A DNA stretch of 64,000 bases from Akebia trifoliata (taxonomy: Eukaryota; Streptophyta; Magnoliopsida; Ranunculales; Lardizabalaceae): the NCBI GenBank assembly GCA_017979445.1, contig CM030706.1, forward strand, positions 23,143,884 through 23,207,883. Direction: 5' to 3'. Numbering within the stretch: the first letter of the stretch is position 1; each line of letters starts with the position of its first letter. Below are positions 11,777 through 20,908 of the stretch, piece by piece. Both the position numbers and the translations under genes were made by a program. The notes below the pieces were generated by a model. That model was not told the DNA's origin. It saw nothing but the letters and a program-made list of their open reading frames with translations, and did not search any database.

Positions 11777-12496
11777 TAAAAGCGTCCTCGTTCCGCGTGG
11801 TGCGCGGATCCGCTTTTGACCCTTGAGGTTTGGGAGTCGCCACCTAGTTATTAAGGTCTAGGAACCAAACTGACTCTAAAAAAGGCAAACTAATCTACGA
11901 AAGAAAAAAAAAGATCCGGGGATCATGTTACGGGGTTGGAAGGTGTTAGGCACCAACCCCGCCCGGCCAAAGTCGGTCTCTACTAACTTCCCAAATAAAT
12001 TACATTGCTAACAAAACCTAGATAATAAAAAAAGTAAGAATTTATACCTTTCTGATAGCAAAGACTTTGTTCCCTCAGATTCGACAAAAATTACTCCTTG
12101 TACCGTATTCCCATGCTTCGTTCTGTCTCCGGATTTGATTTCTGATTTTCGAGGCAAGGTATCTTCTTTTTTTTATCTGGACTCTTCGAGTTTATTATGG
12201 ATTTTGAAGTATTTTTGGAGGACTTTTAGGTGTTCTTTAGGCTAAAATCGAAGGAGGGATGTTAGGTAAGGAGTTGGGACTCCAAAACTAGGGTTTATGG
12301 GAGGCTAGGGGGCTTTTAGACCTACTTCTCTTAGGGTTTATGACTTGATACGAAAATAGGGTGTGGAGACCTTTATTTATAGATTTTTTTAAGGGTTGAT
12401 TTGGATAGAGTTAGTGTTTAATTATAGTTCTTTTAGTTAGAGTTGTGTTTTAGTTAGAATTGTTTTAGGTAGAGTTGTGTTTAGTTAGAATTATTT
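11777..12496 (-). repeat. 5' LTR of Z, cut by gap
   Basis: Nearly identical over 720 bp to the 3' LTR at 922-1641, with a handful of differences (for example CGCGTGGTGCGCGG against CTGCGGCGCGG). The terminal dinucleotide is TA here rather than TG. The remaining 1 kb or so of the LTR is absent, replaced by Ns. Confidence 0.85.
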
Positions 12497-12596
12497 NNNN
12501 NNNNNNNNNNNNNNNNNNNNNNNNNNNNNNNNNNNNNNNNNNNNNNNNNNNNNNNNNNNNNNNNNNNNNNNNNNNNNNNNNNNNNNNNNNNNNNNN
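12497..12596. other. assembly gap (100 N)
   Basis: Exactly 100 Ns, a conventional filler for a gap of unknown size. It interrupts an LTR whose partner lies 11 kb away, and the sequence after it does not continue the LTR. The true gap should contain at least about 1 kb of LTR. Confidence 0.95.
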
Positions 12597-13044
12597 ATTA
12601 TGAAATTGGATCCTTATTGGAACAAAAATCCTTGAACTAGATCCAAACTTATCAGACTGGAATGGGTTGGATTCCAAGTCTAATCCGATCCATTGACAGC
12701 CCTGGTATACTGGCCAAGCTTGAAACCTAGTCTACCCGGCACATTTATATGCTAAATGGGTACCCAATTAAAAAGAATACATCTATTTTCCTTGTTAGGG
12801 AGTAAGTCTTCTTCTCTATTAAGTCGCATACAAGGCAAACTTAAGTTTTGTTCAGAAATTTGCCACAGATAACAATTGTCATTTTATATTTACACATACT
12901 TGTTTCATTGTGAAGGACACCTCAACAGGGACGATTCTATTCCAAGGACCGAGTGAACATGGCATGTATCCCATTAATCTTTTAACTACATTCCACAAAT
13001 AAATCCAACCGCCATATTGCTTTTATAGCGTGTGCATTCTTTCA
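12597..13044. other. non-coding, with hAT-like right end
   Basis: About 12610-12702 ends in CCGATCCATTGACAGCCC, the right-end style of plant hAT-like MITEs. Its left partner is hidden by the gap or is the fragment at 857-921. The rest shows nothing recognisable. Confidence 0.4.
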
Positions 13045-13228
13045 TTTAGACCAGGGGAGAACTATGAATATAAGAGGATCACGGGCTTAATTAGGGTATG
13101 ACACACCCTATATTGGAGGAAAATATACACTCAACACCCCTCTTCACCCATAAGGGTGGAAAGAATCAAACTTGTGACCTATACAAACCTAGCGCTGAGA
13201 TACCATGTTAACCAATCAACTACTCCAT
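13045..13228 (-). mobile_element. tRNA-derived SINE-like element
   Basis: On the minus strand the head reads TAGTTGATTGGTTAACATGG (13222 downward), fitting an RNA polymerase III A box in a tRNA-like context. About 40 bp further is AGTTTGATTCT (13172-13162), close to the B-box consensus GGTTCGANTCC. The body continues to about 13045. No clear tail or target duplication was found, so the boundaries are approximate. It could be a decayed tRNA pseudogene instead. Confidence 0.45.
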
Positions 13229-13261
13229 AAAACCGATCTGAGTACAAAAGTAGCAATGACT

Positions 13262-13320
13262 TAGATAATTTGAAGGAGCTGTTTCCAGATGTTAAAATTG
13301 ACATGACACTACATCATATT
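13262..13320 (+). pseudogene. possible first-exon remnant of UBP6-like gene
   Basis: In one plus frame this reads LKELFPDVKIDMT, which resembles the start of the ubiquitin-like domain of UBP6/UBP7-type deubiquitinases (a short Lys-Glu..Val..Ile-Asp strand before the LYDLTG segment). The recognisable LYDLTG exon follows at 17943, beyond an inserted element at 13341-17903. The similarity is short and I hold it loosely. Confidence 0.3.
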
Positions 13321-13439
13321 GCGGTTATTGCGATGGTAGAAATGCACTAAAAACGACTACTAGAAGCTGTCGTTTAAACGTCGTTTCATGTAATAAGTAA
13401 AAGTTGGGGTGCCGATAGTCATTCTAACAAAAATTTTCA

Positions 13440-13857
13440 GACAAAAGCTCGACTTCCGTTATTATCGAGCTCTCTTTTCTCACTCCCACTCTCTACTCAT
13501 CTCTGTCTCTCCTCTCACTCCACTGCTCTTCTCTTTCGCTCTCTCTCTTCTCTCTCTCTTTCTTTCTCTCTCTCGGATCTCTCTTCTCAAATCAACTCTC
13601 TAAGTCTTAATCAAGTGTTTCTCTCTCTCTCTCTCTCACTCGATTCTCTCTTACTCAGAATCGATCAATTTTTTTTAATTTTGGAAAGTAAATTGATAGG
13701 ATTTGTTTTTGGAAAGAAATTGATCGAAAGATCTTCGCTCGATCTCTCACTCACAGAATCTGTGATTTTGAAGACGCAATCAGATTTTAATTTGCAAGTT
13801 TTAGGGCTTTGTTCGATCTCCCTCCCTTTGCTTTGTTTATGATCGAATCTTCAGGTA
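13440..13857 (+). other. CT-rich leader, possible captured first exon
   Basis: A pyrimidine-rich stretch of TCTCTC motifs runs from 13460 to 13640. It is followed by an ordinary-looking sequence ending CGAATCTTCAG|GTATGT at 13855, a good donor site. This resembles a plant 5' untranslated exon with its first intron. The next recognisable exon in the same orientation is the PHD exon at 16187. No protein family was seen in the open frames here. Confidence 0.35.
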
Positions 13858-16186
13858 TGTTAAAGTTTTTGATTGAATCTAAGATTTTCCTTAATTAATT
13901 TAGGATTTCAAATGCTTTGAGGTTTGCATTCAACATTTTAGATTATTCTTGTCTGATTTTGAAGGTTTTCCTTCATATTGTCTTTCCTTCAAATTAATGT
14001 GCACCAACTGTTTGTAAAAATTCCTAAGAGAATCAAATCCATTACACGTATGCTATGCTTTGAAATTTCATAGCAGAACATCTCCATAATTAATATGATC
14101 TATCTGTTTGTATCTTTTTCTTCCATTTTTGTGGATTTTCTTGAATTGGTCACACCCGTGGTTTTGTTTTAACTTTGAATCATATTTAAGTGATTTGGGA
14201 TGAAATAAAATGGAAGATAAATTTGAATAAAAAAAAAAAAACTATCCTTATTGATAAATAATTAATCAATTTTTTCTGTTGAACCCAATAAACAGTCTAA
14301 GGTGGTCCCAACCTACTTGCATCAAATCAACTCTATCATCTGTAATTAAGCTATTCTTAATTTAACAACTATAATAGTGATTTTCAAGCAACCAAAACAG
14401 AATACATCGCTAAACACTTGGTATTTACAGATTTCTTCCTTTATCAATGGATGCTAGTCCCTTATATTGAATAACATTGGTGCATCAAGCCAGTATTCTT
14501 AATTTTATTGGACCAAAAGATAACTATAACACATTTCTCATACGAAAATCATCTAATAACCCATGATCCAAAGCTACACTTAAGAATCAACTCCTCATTA
14601 GGCTCTAATGACATAACATAACTGCCCCATAATGAAATGAATCTAAAGTGGTTTTAAGGAACCTTTTCAAGAAGTCAACATAACGAGAGAAGCCTACTTC
14701 CAAAAGTTAACTACTATTACAAAACTTGATGTTGCATGTATTTCTATGAAAGGGTGAAGCACCCATGTATTGGATTTTGACACTCCACAAACTAGTGCAT
14801 GACTTCGGTTACATCTTTTAAGATAGTCAGACCCAAGCTTCTAATGGCCTCTACTATCTCAAGAAAATGTATGCATTCCTCACACAACATTTATATAGTT
14901 TACTAGACAACCTCTATTCAGAGAAAAGATAAGAGGAGAAGTACAATTTTTTTTTAAATATTGTATGCCAAGTGTTCAAAGAAAGAATTGTTAATTTAGT
15001 AACATTTCCAATTAGATATTGCACATTTTCTATGTTTTTTGTTTAATTGCACATTGAAATATCTAAGTTAATCTTCTTGGTGTGGTTCAATTGGAATACT
15101 GTCATCATTCAAACACTTACGAGCAATAGAGTTTTCAACTTGCTGAGGAGTACAATTGTCAAAATTTGTGGATTGATTTTGGCTGAAGATAGTCAGAAAA
15201 TCATCATTAAGAACTTCATTCTCTCTACATTGGGAGTTGAGAGTCAACTAAATTCCACTCTGAAAATTAAGATGCAAGGAAGAATTAAGGATTAAATACA
15301 AATTAGGGATATAAAAAAATATTAAAAGTCCAAAATTTTCAGGTAGAAACTATTTTTTCCTATAATCCTGTTTCTAGAAAAGTGAGGTCAGCCTTTATCA
15401 TGTCTAGAAACATACCAGTCTCATGATTTCCTTTGGATATGAAACCAATTGGTGATTGCAAGTAATGTCTATTAAAATAAATAGGGTGATGTCTAAAGTT
15501 TTTTTTTTTTTTTGAGTAGTGATTCATTAATGCAATACACAATGGTCAAAAGTAGTAGGGACCTCGAAAGGGTTGTGAGGCCTGGTTAGTAGAGTTTACA
15601 ATCTTGGCAATTAAAGGAATAAAATTAAAAATATTTACTTAGCGTACCATTGATTGTAATTTATGCAGCAACAATTAACATTGCAATTTAAAAGAGAAAT
15701 AGCATAGCAAGTGTCACAATGTACCAAGACGCATCTTTCTCTTTTAGTGAAGTTGGTTTGTTGGTGGCATTGACTTAACAATGAGTTAACTTAGCTCATA
15801 TTGAAAATTTTCAATTAGCTTACTAATAACACTTACAAACACTTTTGATTGAGTCAAATTCAATTTTCTTTTTTTCTTTTTGTTCTTTCAAACACTTTTG
15901 ATCTCTTATCTTGTTCTCATTACGTCCCTCAATGGAGTATCTTTTCTTAATATGGATTCCTTTCTTGCCTCAAAACAGAAATGTTTTAAAGGCTGGTATC
16001 TAACTCTTTTAAGTGGGATTTGTCAGTTCACTTACTGAGTCTGTAGTTCTGGATGTGGTGTCTTCCAGCTTTAGATACGACTTCTCAAACTACTCCCTTG
16101 TACAACTTTAGAATATAGAACTACTAAATTCCTGCCTTTTTTTATATATAGAGTTGAATATTCACAACTTTTTGTTTTATGTTTAG
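13858..16186. other. intron-like, non-coding
   Basis: AT-rich with no supported coding frame. It sits between the leader and the first PHD exon inside the TIR element and is probably captured intron sequence plus later insertions. Confidence 0.4.
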
Positions 16187-17445
16187 ATTTTCTGCGCAAA
16201 ATGCAAGCTACGAGATGCTTTTCCAAAAACTGACATTATACTGTGTGACGGGACTTGCAATTGTGTTTTCCACCAGAAATGTCTGGAACCTCCATTAGCT
16301 ACTGAAAATTGTAAGTGATTCTTCTCAATTCAGCTAGCTTCTCAGGTGCAGTTGTTAGGGATTGGGTCTATTATTGGCCTATTAAATTCTCGTGTTCAAC
16401 ATCATGATGTATGTGATGCCCTTAAATTATGTCACTCTGGTACTTCAGATTTGCTATTCTTGCTTGATGAAACTTACTTTTTAGTGAATGGATGATAATT
16501 CAGTTCCTCCTGGAGATCAAGGTTGGTTTTGCAAACAGTATATGGCAGGTGTGAGTTACAGTAAACACATTCAATAACTTGTTGTTTATTTTTTCTGCTC
16601 TATTTTTCATCAAGTGCCCTTCAACTATTTGGGTTGGTGACAAGAATCCTAATCCTCCATTTAAATCACTTTGTTGAGAGAGAGTGTCACTTGTTCATCA
16701 TCAAAGCCACATCGCAAAAATTATCTATCCGCAAAACAAATGTTTTCCTCTATTCAACTTAGTATAAACTCATGTATTATGTTAATTCTAGTGTGTTTAT
16801 CCCCTTTTCATCTTTCTATCATCCTTTTTAGGGCCTTCAACTTGCACTAAAGCGCTCTTTCTCAGTAATGGCATAATTGGTTTAAGATGTTATTGTCTCA
16901 CTTACTTTTAAGATTAGTCCTGATAAAGCTTTTAGTTCGATCTCAAGGACTTTCTTAGAGAATCTAATGGGTCAACCAATCATTAGATTCCCAGCTTGTA
17001 CACTAATTTTTCTATAAAATTTCCTACTTAGCAAAAAAAAAACAAGTGTTTCTGTCGTGCATGCCCAAGTTATCTTAATTAAGTCATTTTATCCCCTCTT
17101 TGGGCTACTTAGATTATCTCAGATCTGCACATTTCTGATTTTGTCCTGCTTAGTATTTCCACTTACTTATATTCTGTTGTGCATTTCCTTACCATCAATC
17201 TTTACTTGCACCTCTTCCCATTATGTGTCCTTATTTTTTACTGTTGTATTAATTATAAAATTAATTATATTTTCAAAGAAGCAACTATGGTTCCTGATGA
17301 TTCTCAAGATGATGATTATGATCTGGAAGGAAATTTAAAGAGCTTTAGCTGAAGTAGAACAAGCACTGAAGAGAACATGTCTGATGATGCAAGTAGTTCA
17401 GTTGGCCTGTTTTTGACATCTGAAGCATTCAGTTATACATGCACA
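16187..17445 (+). pseudogene. HAT3.1-like PHD-finger homeodomain gene fragment
   Basis: Exon 16187-16310 (acceptor TTTAG, donor GTAAGT) encodes a PHD finger beginning IFCAKCKLRDAFPKTD, then ILCDGTCNCVFHQKC. Exon 16504-16548 (donor GTGTGAG) continues PPGDQGWFCKQYM, where the last zinc-binding Cys of the C4HC3 set appears to be Tyr. A third piece from about 17275 gives VPDDSQDDDYDLEG followed by an in-frame stop, matching the acidic Asp-rich stretch that follows the PHD finger in HAT3.1/PRH-type plant PHD-homeodomain transcription regulators. No homeodomain is present. The family normally reads chromatin through the PHD finger and binds DNA through the homeodomain. This copy lacks the latter and carries a stop, so it is a dead fragment. 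Confidence 0.7.
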
Positions 17446-17654
17446 CATTTGGAGGAGGATTGCTGAGTCTGGAGCAGCCAGAGAATTGTCAGATCAGCAA
17501 TGTGCCCATTAATTTGTTGTTACATTGTTGGGTCTTCAATTGGATCTCACATATTCTTTTTAATAAAAAAATTATTACATTGAAATGGATAATAGAAACG
17601 ATGATACAACCTCAATTTGCACTTTTTAGCTATTGAATTTTTATTTTTATTTAT

Positions 17655-17903
17655 AAATAATAATAAAAAACGACAGTCAGTGATTGTTGTATATGATGTA
17701 TTGCATTTGTAAATAAACGACTATCAAAGACAGTTGTTTTAACTGTCACTTTTCCGACTGTCAAAAACAGTCATTTTTTCTGACTGTCACAAATAGTTTT
17801 AACTGTCGTATTTTCCGACTGTTTTGGGCTATCGCAATTAAAAAACCACTCTTTTTAAAACGACCCCTTCTGCGACTGTAGCGGCAGTCGTTTTTGGCGC
17901 ATT
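17655..17903. repeat. subterminal palindromic repeats
   Basis: At least seven copies of GACTGTC / GACAGTC-type units occur within 250 bp, for example CGACTGTCAAAAACAGTC near 17755. They end at the terminus GGCGCATT. Dense short inverted units next to a TIR are typical transposase-binding or hairpin-prone ends. Confidence 0.7.
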
Positions 17904-17942
17904 ATGACGTAGAGCCAATCCCCCTTTTGTTTTTAAATGCAG

Positions 17943-18163
17943 GCTGTATGATCTAACGGGGGTTTCCCCTGACCGACAAAAGATTATGATTAAAGGGGGC
18001 TTATTGAAGGTATGGAAGAGTTCTATATGATACGGCCAAGAAAATTGTGCAGAATTCTCATTGTGTGCCCTCAGTTTATGTTTTAGATAATTTGTTCGAA
18101 CATATTGAGACATTCTCTTTAATGCAGGATGATGCGGATTGGTTAGCTTTAGGACTGAAAGAG
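17943..18163 (+). pseudogene. UBP6/UBP7-like ubiquitin protease, two exons
   Basis: Exon 17943-18009 is preceded by TTTTTAAATGCAG and followed by GTATGG. It encodes LYDLTGVSPDRQKIMIKG. Exon 18128-18163 is preceded by TTTAATGCAG and followed by GTGAC, and encodes DDADWLALGLKE. Together they match the N-terminal ubiquitin-like domain of plant UBP6/UBP7, proteasome-bound deubiquitinases of the USP family. The catalytic USP domain is not seen downstream: Copia element A begins 425 bp later, and no USP motif appears after its far end at 45938. Upstream, an inserted element separates these exons from a doubtful first-exon remnant. Splice signals are good and the two exons are clean, but the gene is broken. 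Confidence 0.7.
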
Positions 18164-18583
18164 GTGACTTCTCTATTCAGAATTTGAAACTTCAAAATCC
18201 TTAATTTGGACTTGTATAATCTGTTACTAACCATAGATTAACTGGTAACAAAAACGAACAGCGCCCGAGGCCAATCTTCTTTGGCATATTTTATTTTAGT
18301 TATTTATCTACTTAGGTGCCTATTAATGCTCCAATTCTACTTGCTTTGACTATCAGGGTCCTATTAAAGGATAAACCTTCTCATACCCATGCATGTAGAA
18401 AGGTATATCTTGCTTTGTGAATCTATTCAAGACTAGGTCATTATAAATTACAAGTTTTTTCAAAAATCCTCCTATTCAAAATTTTCCTCGCACTATTCAC
18501 CTATTTTTTCCAAAATTCTTTTCTTGTCATTGACAATCCATGGCTCTAGTTGCCTCTTTTGATCAATGATTACAGTGTCATTG
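18164..18583. other. non-coding flank of Copia A
   Basis: Probably the next intron of the broken UBP6-like gene. AT-rich with no coding motif seen. It should be contiguous, before insertion of Copia A, with sequence beginning at 45938. Confidence 0.4.
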
Positions 18584-18588
18584 TTTAT
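18584..18588. repeat. target duplication, left side of Copia A
   Basis: TTTAT lies immediately before the LTR that starts TGAGC at 18589. The same five bases follow the far LTR at 45933-45937. Confidence 0.8.
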
Positions 18589-18836
18589 TGAGCGTAGTAA
18601 CAGAGAGAAGAAAAGCTATTGTTTTGTTCTTATTATTAAAAAATGAAGCAGATACATCAAAATATATAAGCAAGACGTTGAACAGAAAATCTCAACCTCC
18701 TAACAAACATAACAAAACCCACAAATCTAGGACCTAATTAATCAATTGAATTTGGAGATTTTATTCCAGATTATTCGGTTGCTTTATTGAATAGAAAAAT
18801 ATCCTAACATCCTAACTGATTCCTAATATTTCAACA
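18589..18836 (-). repeat. 3' LTR of Copia A
   Basis: A 248-bp LTR. On the minus strand it starts TGTTGAAATATTAGG and ends GCTCA. About 93-94% similar by eye to 45693-45932. It contains an extra ATCCTAAC relative to the partner. Confidence 0.85.
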
Positions 18837-18848
18837 CCCCCCCTGTGG
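18837..18848 (-). other. polypurine tract of Copia A
   Basis: On the minus strand CCACAGGGGGGG lies directly before the LTR start TGTTG, and two bases after the pol stop codon. Confidence 0.75.
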
Positions 18849-18959
18849 TCAAGTTGGAGCATAGATGTTAGTCATGCCCAACTTGTCTATGGGATATATG
18901 AACTTCTTAGGTCTAGGCAAACTTTTGGTTAAGACTTCAATTGTTTGTTGTGTTGTGGG
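18849..18959 (-). pseudogene. pol: Copia A pol C-terminus
   Basis: The minus-strand frame reads TIEVLTKSLPRPKKF, then IYPIDKLGMTNIYAPT and a stop at 18851-18849. This is the usual C-terminal tail after RNase H in Copia pol. It continues the RNase H that breaks off at 30430, where the last residues are CIPFLPT. The break between them is exactly the insertion point of solo LTR X. Confidence 0.8.
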
Positions 18960-19356
18960 TGAAAGCGCCCTCGATCCATAAGTTGCGGATCCGCATTTTG
19001 GTGTTTGGGAGTCGCCACCTAGTTATTAGGGTCTGGGAACCAAAACATCGACTCTAAATAGATAATAAAAAAAAAAAGCATTAATCTACAAAAGAACAGA
19101 TCCGGGGATCATATTACGGGGTTGGAAGGTGTTAGGCACCAATCCCGCCCGGCAAACGTCGGTCTCTACTTTTCCCAAAAATTATTACATTGCTAAAAAC
19201 GACCTAAACAAAATAAAAATAAAATAAAAACCTAACTTACCCGGGGGATTGCGACAATTGGTTCCCTTAGAGCTGGTGGAGAGCGTCCTTGTGTGAGTTT
19301 TCCTACTTTTTCTCTATCACTAGATCCACTTTCGATCTTCAAGATGAGGTACTTTC

Positions 19357-20843
19357 TGTTAGTACCATGTGTTGTCAATTACAAGGATAGTCGTGTGATG
19401 TCATGATGTAACTACTAGAAACATTGTTGTGTATTCATAACTCAACGACAAATCCAAAATATATCAAAACCAATCAAGGTCAAGGGACATCATCTCCCGT
19501 GGAGCATCAGAACAGGTATATCTCAAGGGGATCAGAGGCTGTCGGCAGGAGTAAAGGATCCACCGCCAGCCACCGACCGAATATTTTGAGATATCTTCTA
19601 TTGGTGGCAGGAGCTCTAATCTGTCGGTCCCACCGATAGAATATTCATCGGTCCCACCGATGAAGATCTTGACGGTTCCACCGATTATCCACCGACAAAG
19701 TAACATGGGATACTTTCTATCGGTGGCAGAAGAACAATCCTGCCGGTCCCACCGATATTTTAGGCATCGGTTCCACCGAATAACACTTTATCGGTCCCAC
19801 CGTCATCCACCGCCAGAACTAATGAAGGAGTTTTCATTCAGTGGCAGAAACATACTCCGAGCGGTTTCACCGTAAAAGTACTCATCGATCCCACCGATGA
19901 AGCTTGGAGGTTCCACCGTCAGTGCTGCCGAAAACGCGAAACGGTAAGATTTTCGACCGTTATGATTGGTCGGTGCCACCGTTGGAATTCAGGTGCCACC
20001 GACAGAAAGCCGTTAAGAGCTCTTCCTTTAAAAGAAAAGCACTAGGCCTCTTCTGTGTTTGATCAACAACTTCGAAGTTCAGCCCAAGCCAATAAGCATA
20101 CTTTAAAAGGCTTAACGAAGGAAGAAGAGTCGTGAAGGGTAATCAAAATCATGCATACCAAACCATCACGTCTTAGTTGATCAAGCTCTACTTACTCCAC
20201 CCTTCGAGAGTTGCAGTCTAACATCGAGCGAGGCAAGAAGCCATTGTTGAAGGGAGTAATGAAGAACCGAAGAACAACACACTCACTTCAATTGTCATAA
20301 CTGTGAGTTTGATTGTTCGTATCTTAAATTCTGAAAATACACTTGTAATAGTTCACTTGATTTCTTCTTCAAAATCAAGCACTTGATTGAGTTGCAGACT
20401 CAAGTTGAGTGACAAAGGTTACTGAGTTTCCTAAGTATAAAACTCAAGGATTTTGAGTGGATGTGGTCCATTCAATCGTAGGGTGCGGAATTAACCCGAA
20501 AAATTCTGTGTGCGGTTTAAGGTGAACCAAAAACCTCAGTATTAGTGGATACCAAAGAACCATCAATTTGGGTTCTCTTGGGAGTGGATGTAGGCACGGG
20601 TGCTGAACCACTATAAATCGTGTGTATCATATTCTGTCTCAGATTCTCTTATCTTTATGTCAATTTGGATGCATATCATGACTGATCATATCTTGCATGA
20701 ATATCTTGCTACATGAATGTTTTAGTGGATGCTCCCTGACATTAAAATTTATTCACATCCCAACATTCACATTCAGTAGAATTTTAAATTAGTCCTATTC
20801 ACCCCCCCTTTAGGTCACCATCGTGTCAAAGCTGGTAATATCA
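19357..20843 (+). repeat. 5' LTR of Sirevirus
   Basis: Begins TGTTAGTACC and ends AATATCA. From about 19550 to 20010 it contains a dense series of CGGT(C/T)CCACCG and CGGTGGCA units in both orientations, able to form hairpins. CACTATAAATCG near 20610 is a plausible TATA box for the element's promoter. The small open frames inside it recur in the other LTR and are not genes. Confidence 0.95.
19550..20010. repeat. CGGTNCCACCG palindromic cluster in LTR
   Basis: More than fifteen short units of the form TCGGTCCCACCGAT, CGGTTCCACCG and CGGTGGCA occur at irregular spacing; many are near-palindromes. Matching clusters lie at 28450-28905 in the 3' LTR and, as three units, at 26265-26335 inside the element. 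CpG-rich palindromes in LTRs are a described Sirevirus hallmark and are candidate methylation or protein-binding targets. Confidence 0.85.
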
Positions 20844-20845
20844 TT

Positions 20846-20857
20846 TGGTATCAGAGC
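20846..20857 (+). other. primer-binding site of Sirevirus
   Basis: TGGTATCAGAGC, the classical complement of plant initiator tRNA-Met, lies two bases after the 5' LTR. Confidence 0.95.
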
Positions 20858-20908
20858 GGGTTGCTCTATAAAGGTCTAACCACCCTGAGTGATCCGTGAC
20901 CTTTCACC

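Larger units (their letters stand above)
922..12496 (-). mobile_element. Tat/Ogre-like Gypsy retrotransposon Z, pol-less
   Basis: Two copies of the same LTR bracket a 9.1-kb interior: 922-2676, and 11777 to the gap. Read on the minus strand, the order is 5' LTR, primer-binding site (11775 down to 11758), leader, gag (7468 down to 5979), polypurine tract (2690-2677) and 3' LTR. The gag matches the Tat/Ogre type. No reverse transcriptase, integrase or RNase H is visible between gag and the 3' LTR, so Z looks like a deletion derivative that would need enzymes in trans. The long leader holds a MITE and a captured host-like gene. The 5' LTR is incomplete because of the N gap, so the outer target duplication cannot be tested. 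Confidence 0.8.
13341..17903 (+). mobile_element. TIR element carrying PHD-finger gene fragments
   Basis: The left end AATGCACTAAAAACGACT (13341) and the inward-read right end AATGCGCCAAAAACGACT match at 16 of 18 positions. The right subterminal 250 bp are packed with GACTGTCA/ACAGTC palindromes, as in CACTA or Mutator-like elements. Flanks suggest an imperfect duplication (ATGGTAGA against ATGACGTAGA), which would fit a Mutator-like 9-10 bp duplication. The superfamily is therefore open. The interior holds a pyrimidine-rich leader and PHD-finger exons of a HAT3.1-type gene with intron signals, and no transposase. This is the pattern of a gene-capturing non-autonomous element. Confidence 0.55.

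Noticed and set aside
12465..12677. Open frame crossing the assembly gap
   Set aside because: Half of it is Ns; not a real sequence.
857..12705. Single hAT element split by Z
   Set aside because: The left end at 857 and right end near 12702 are of compatible style, but the flanking 8-bp sequences do not match and the gap hides the junction.
19424..19875. Open frames inside the Sirevirus 5' LTR, repeated in the 3' LTR at 28325-28962
   Set aside because: They occur in both LTRs, are rich in palindrome-derived Ser/His/Arg and match no protein; they are shadows of the repeat.
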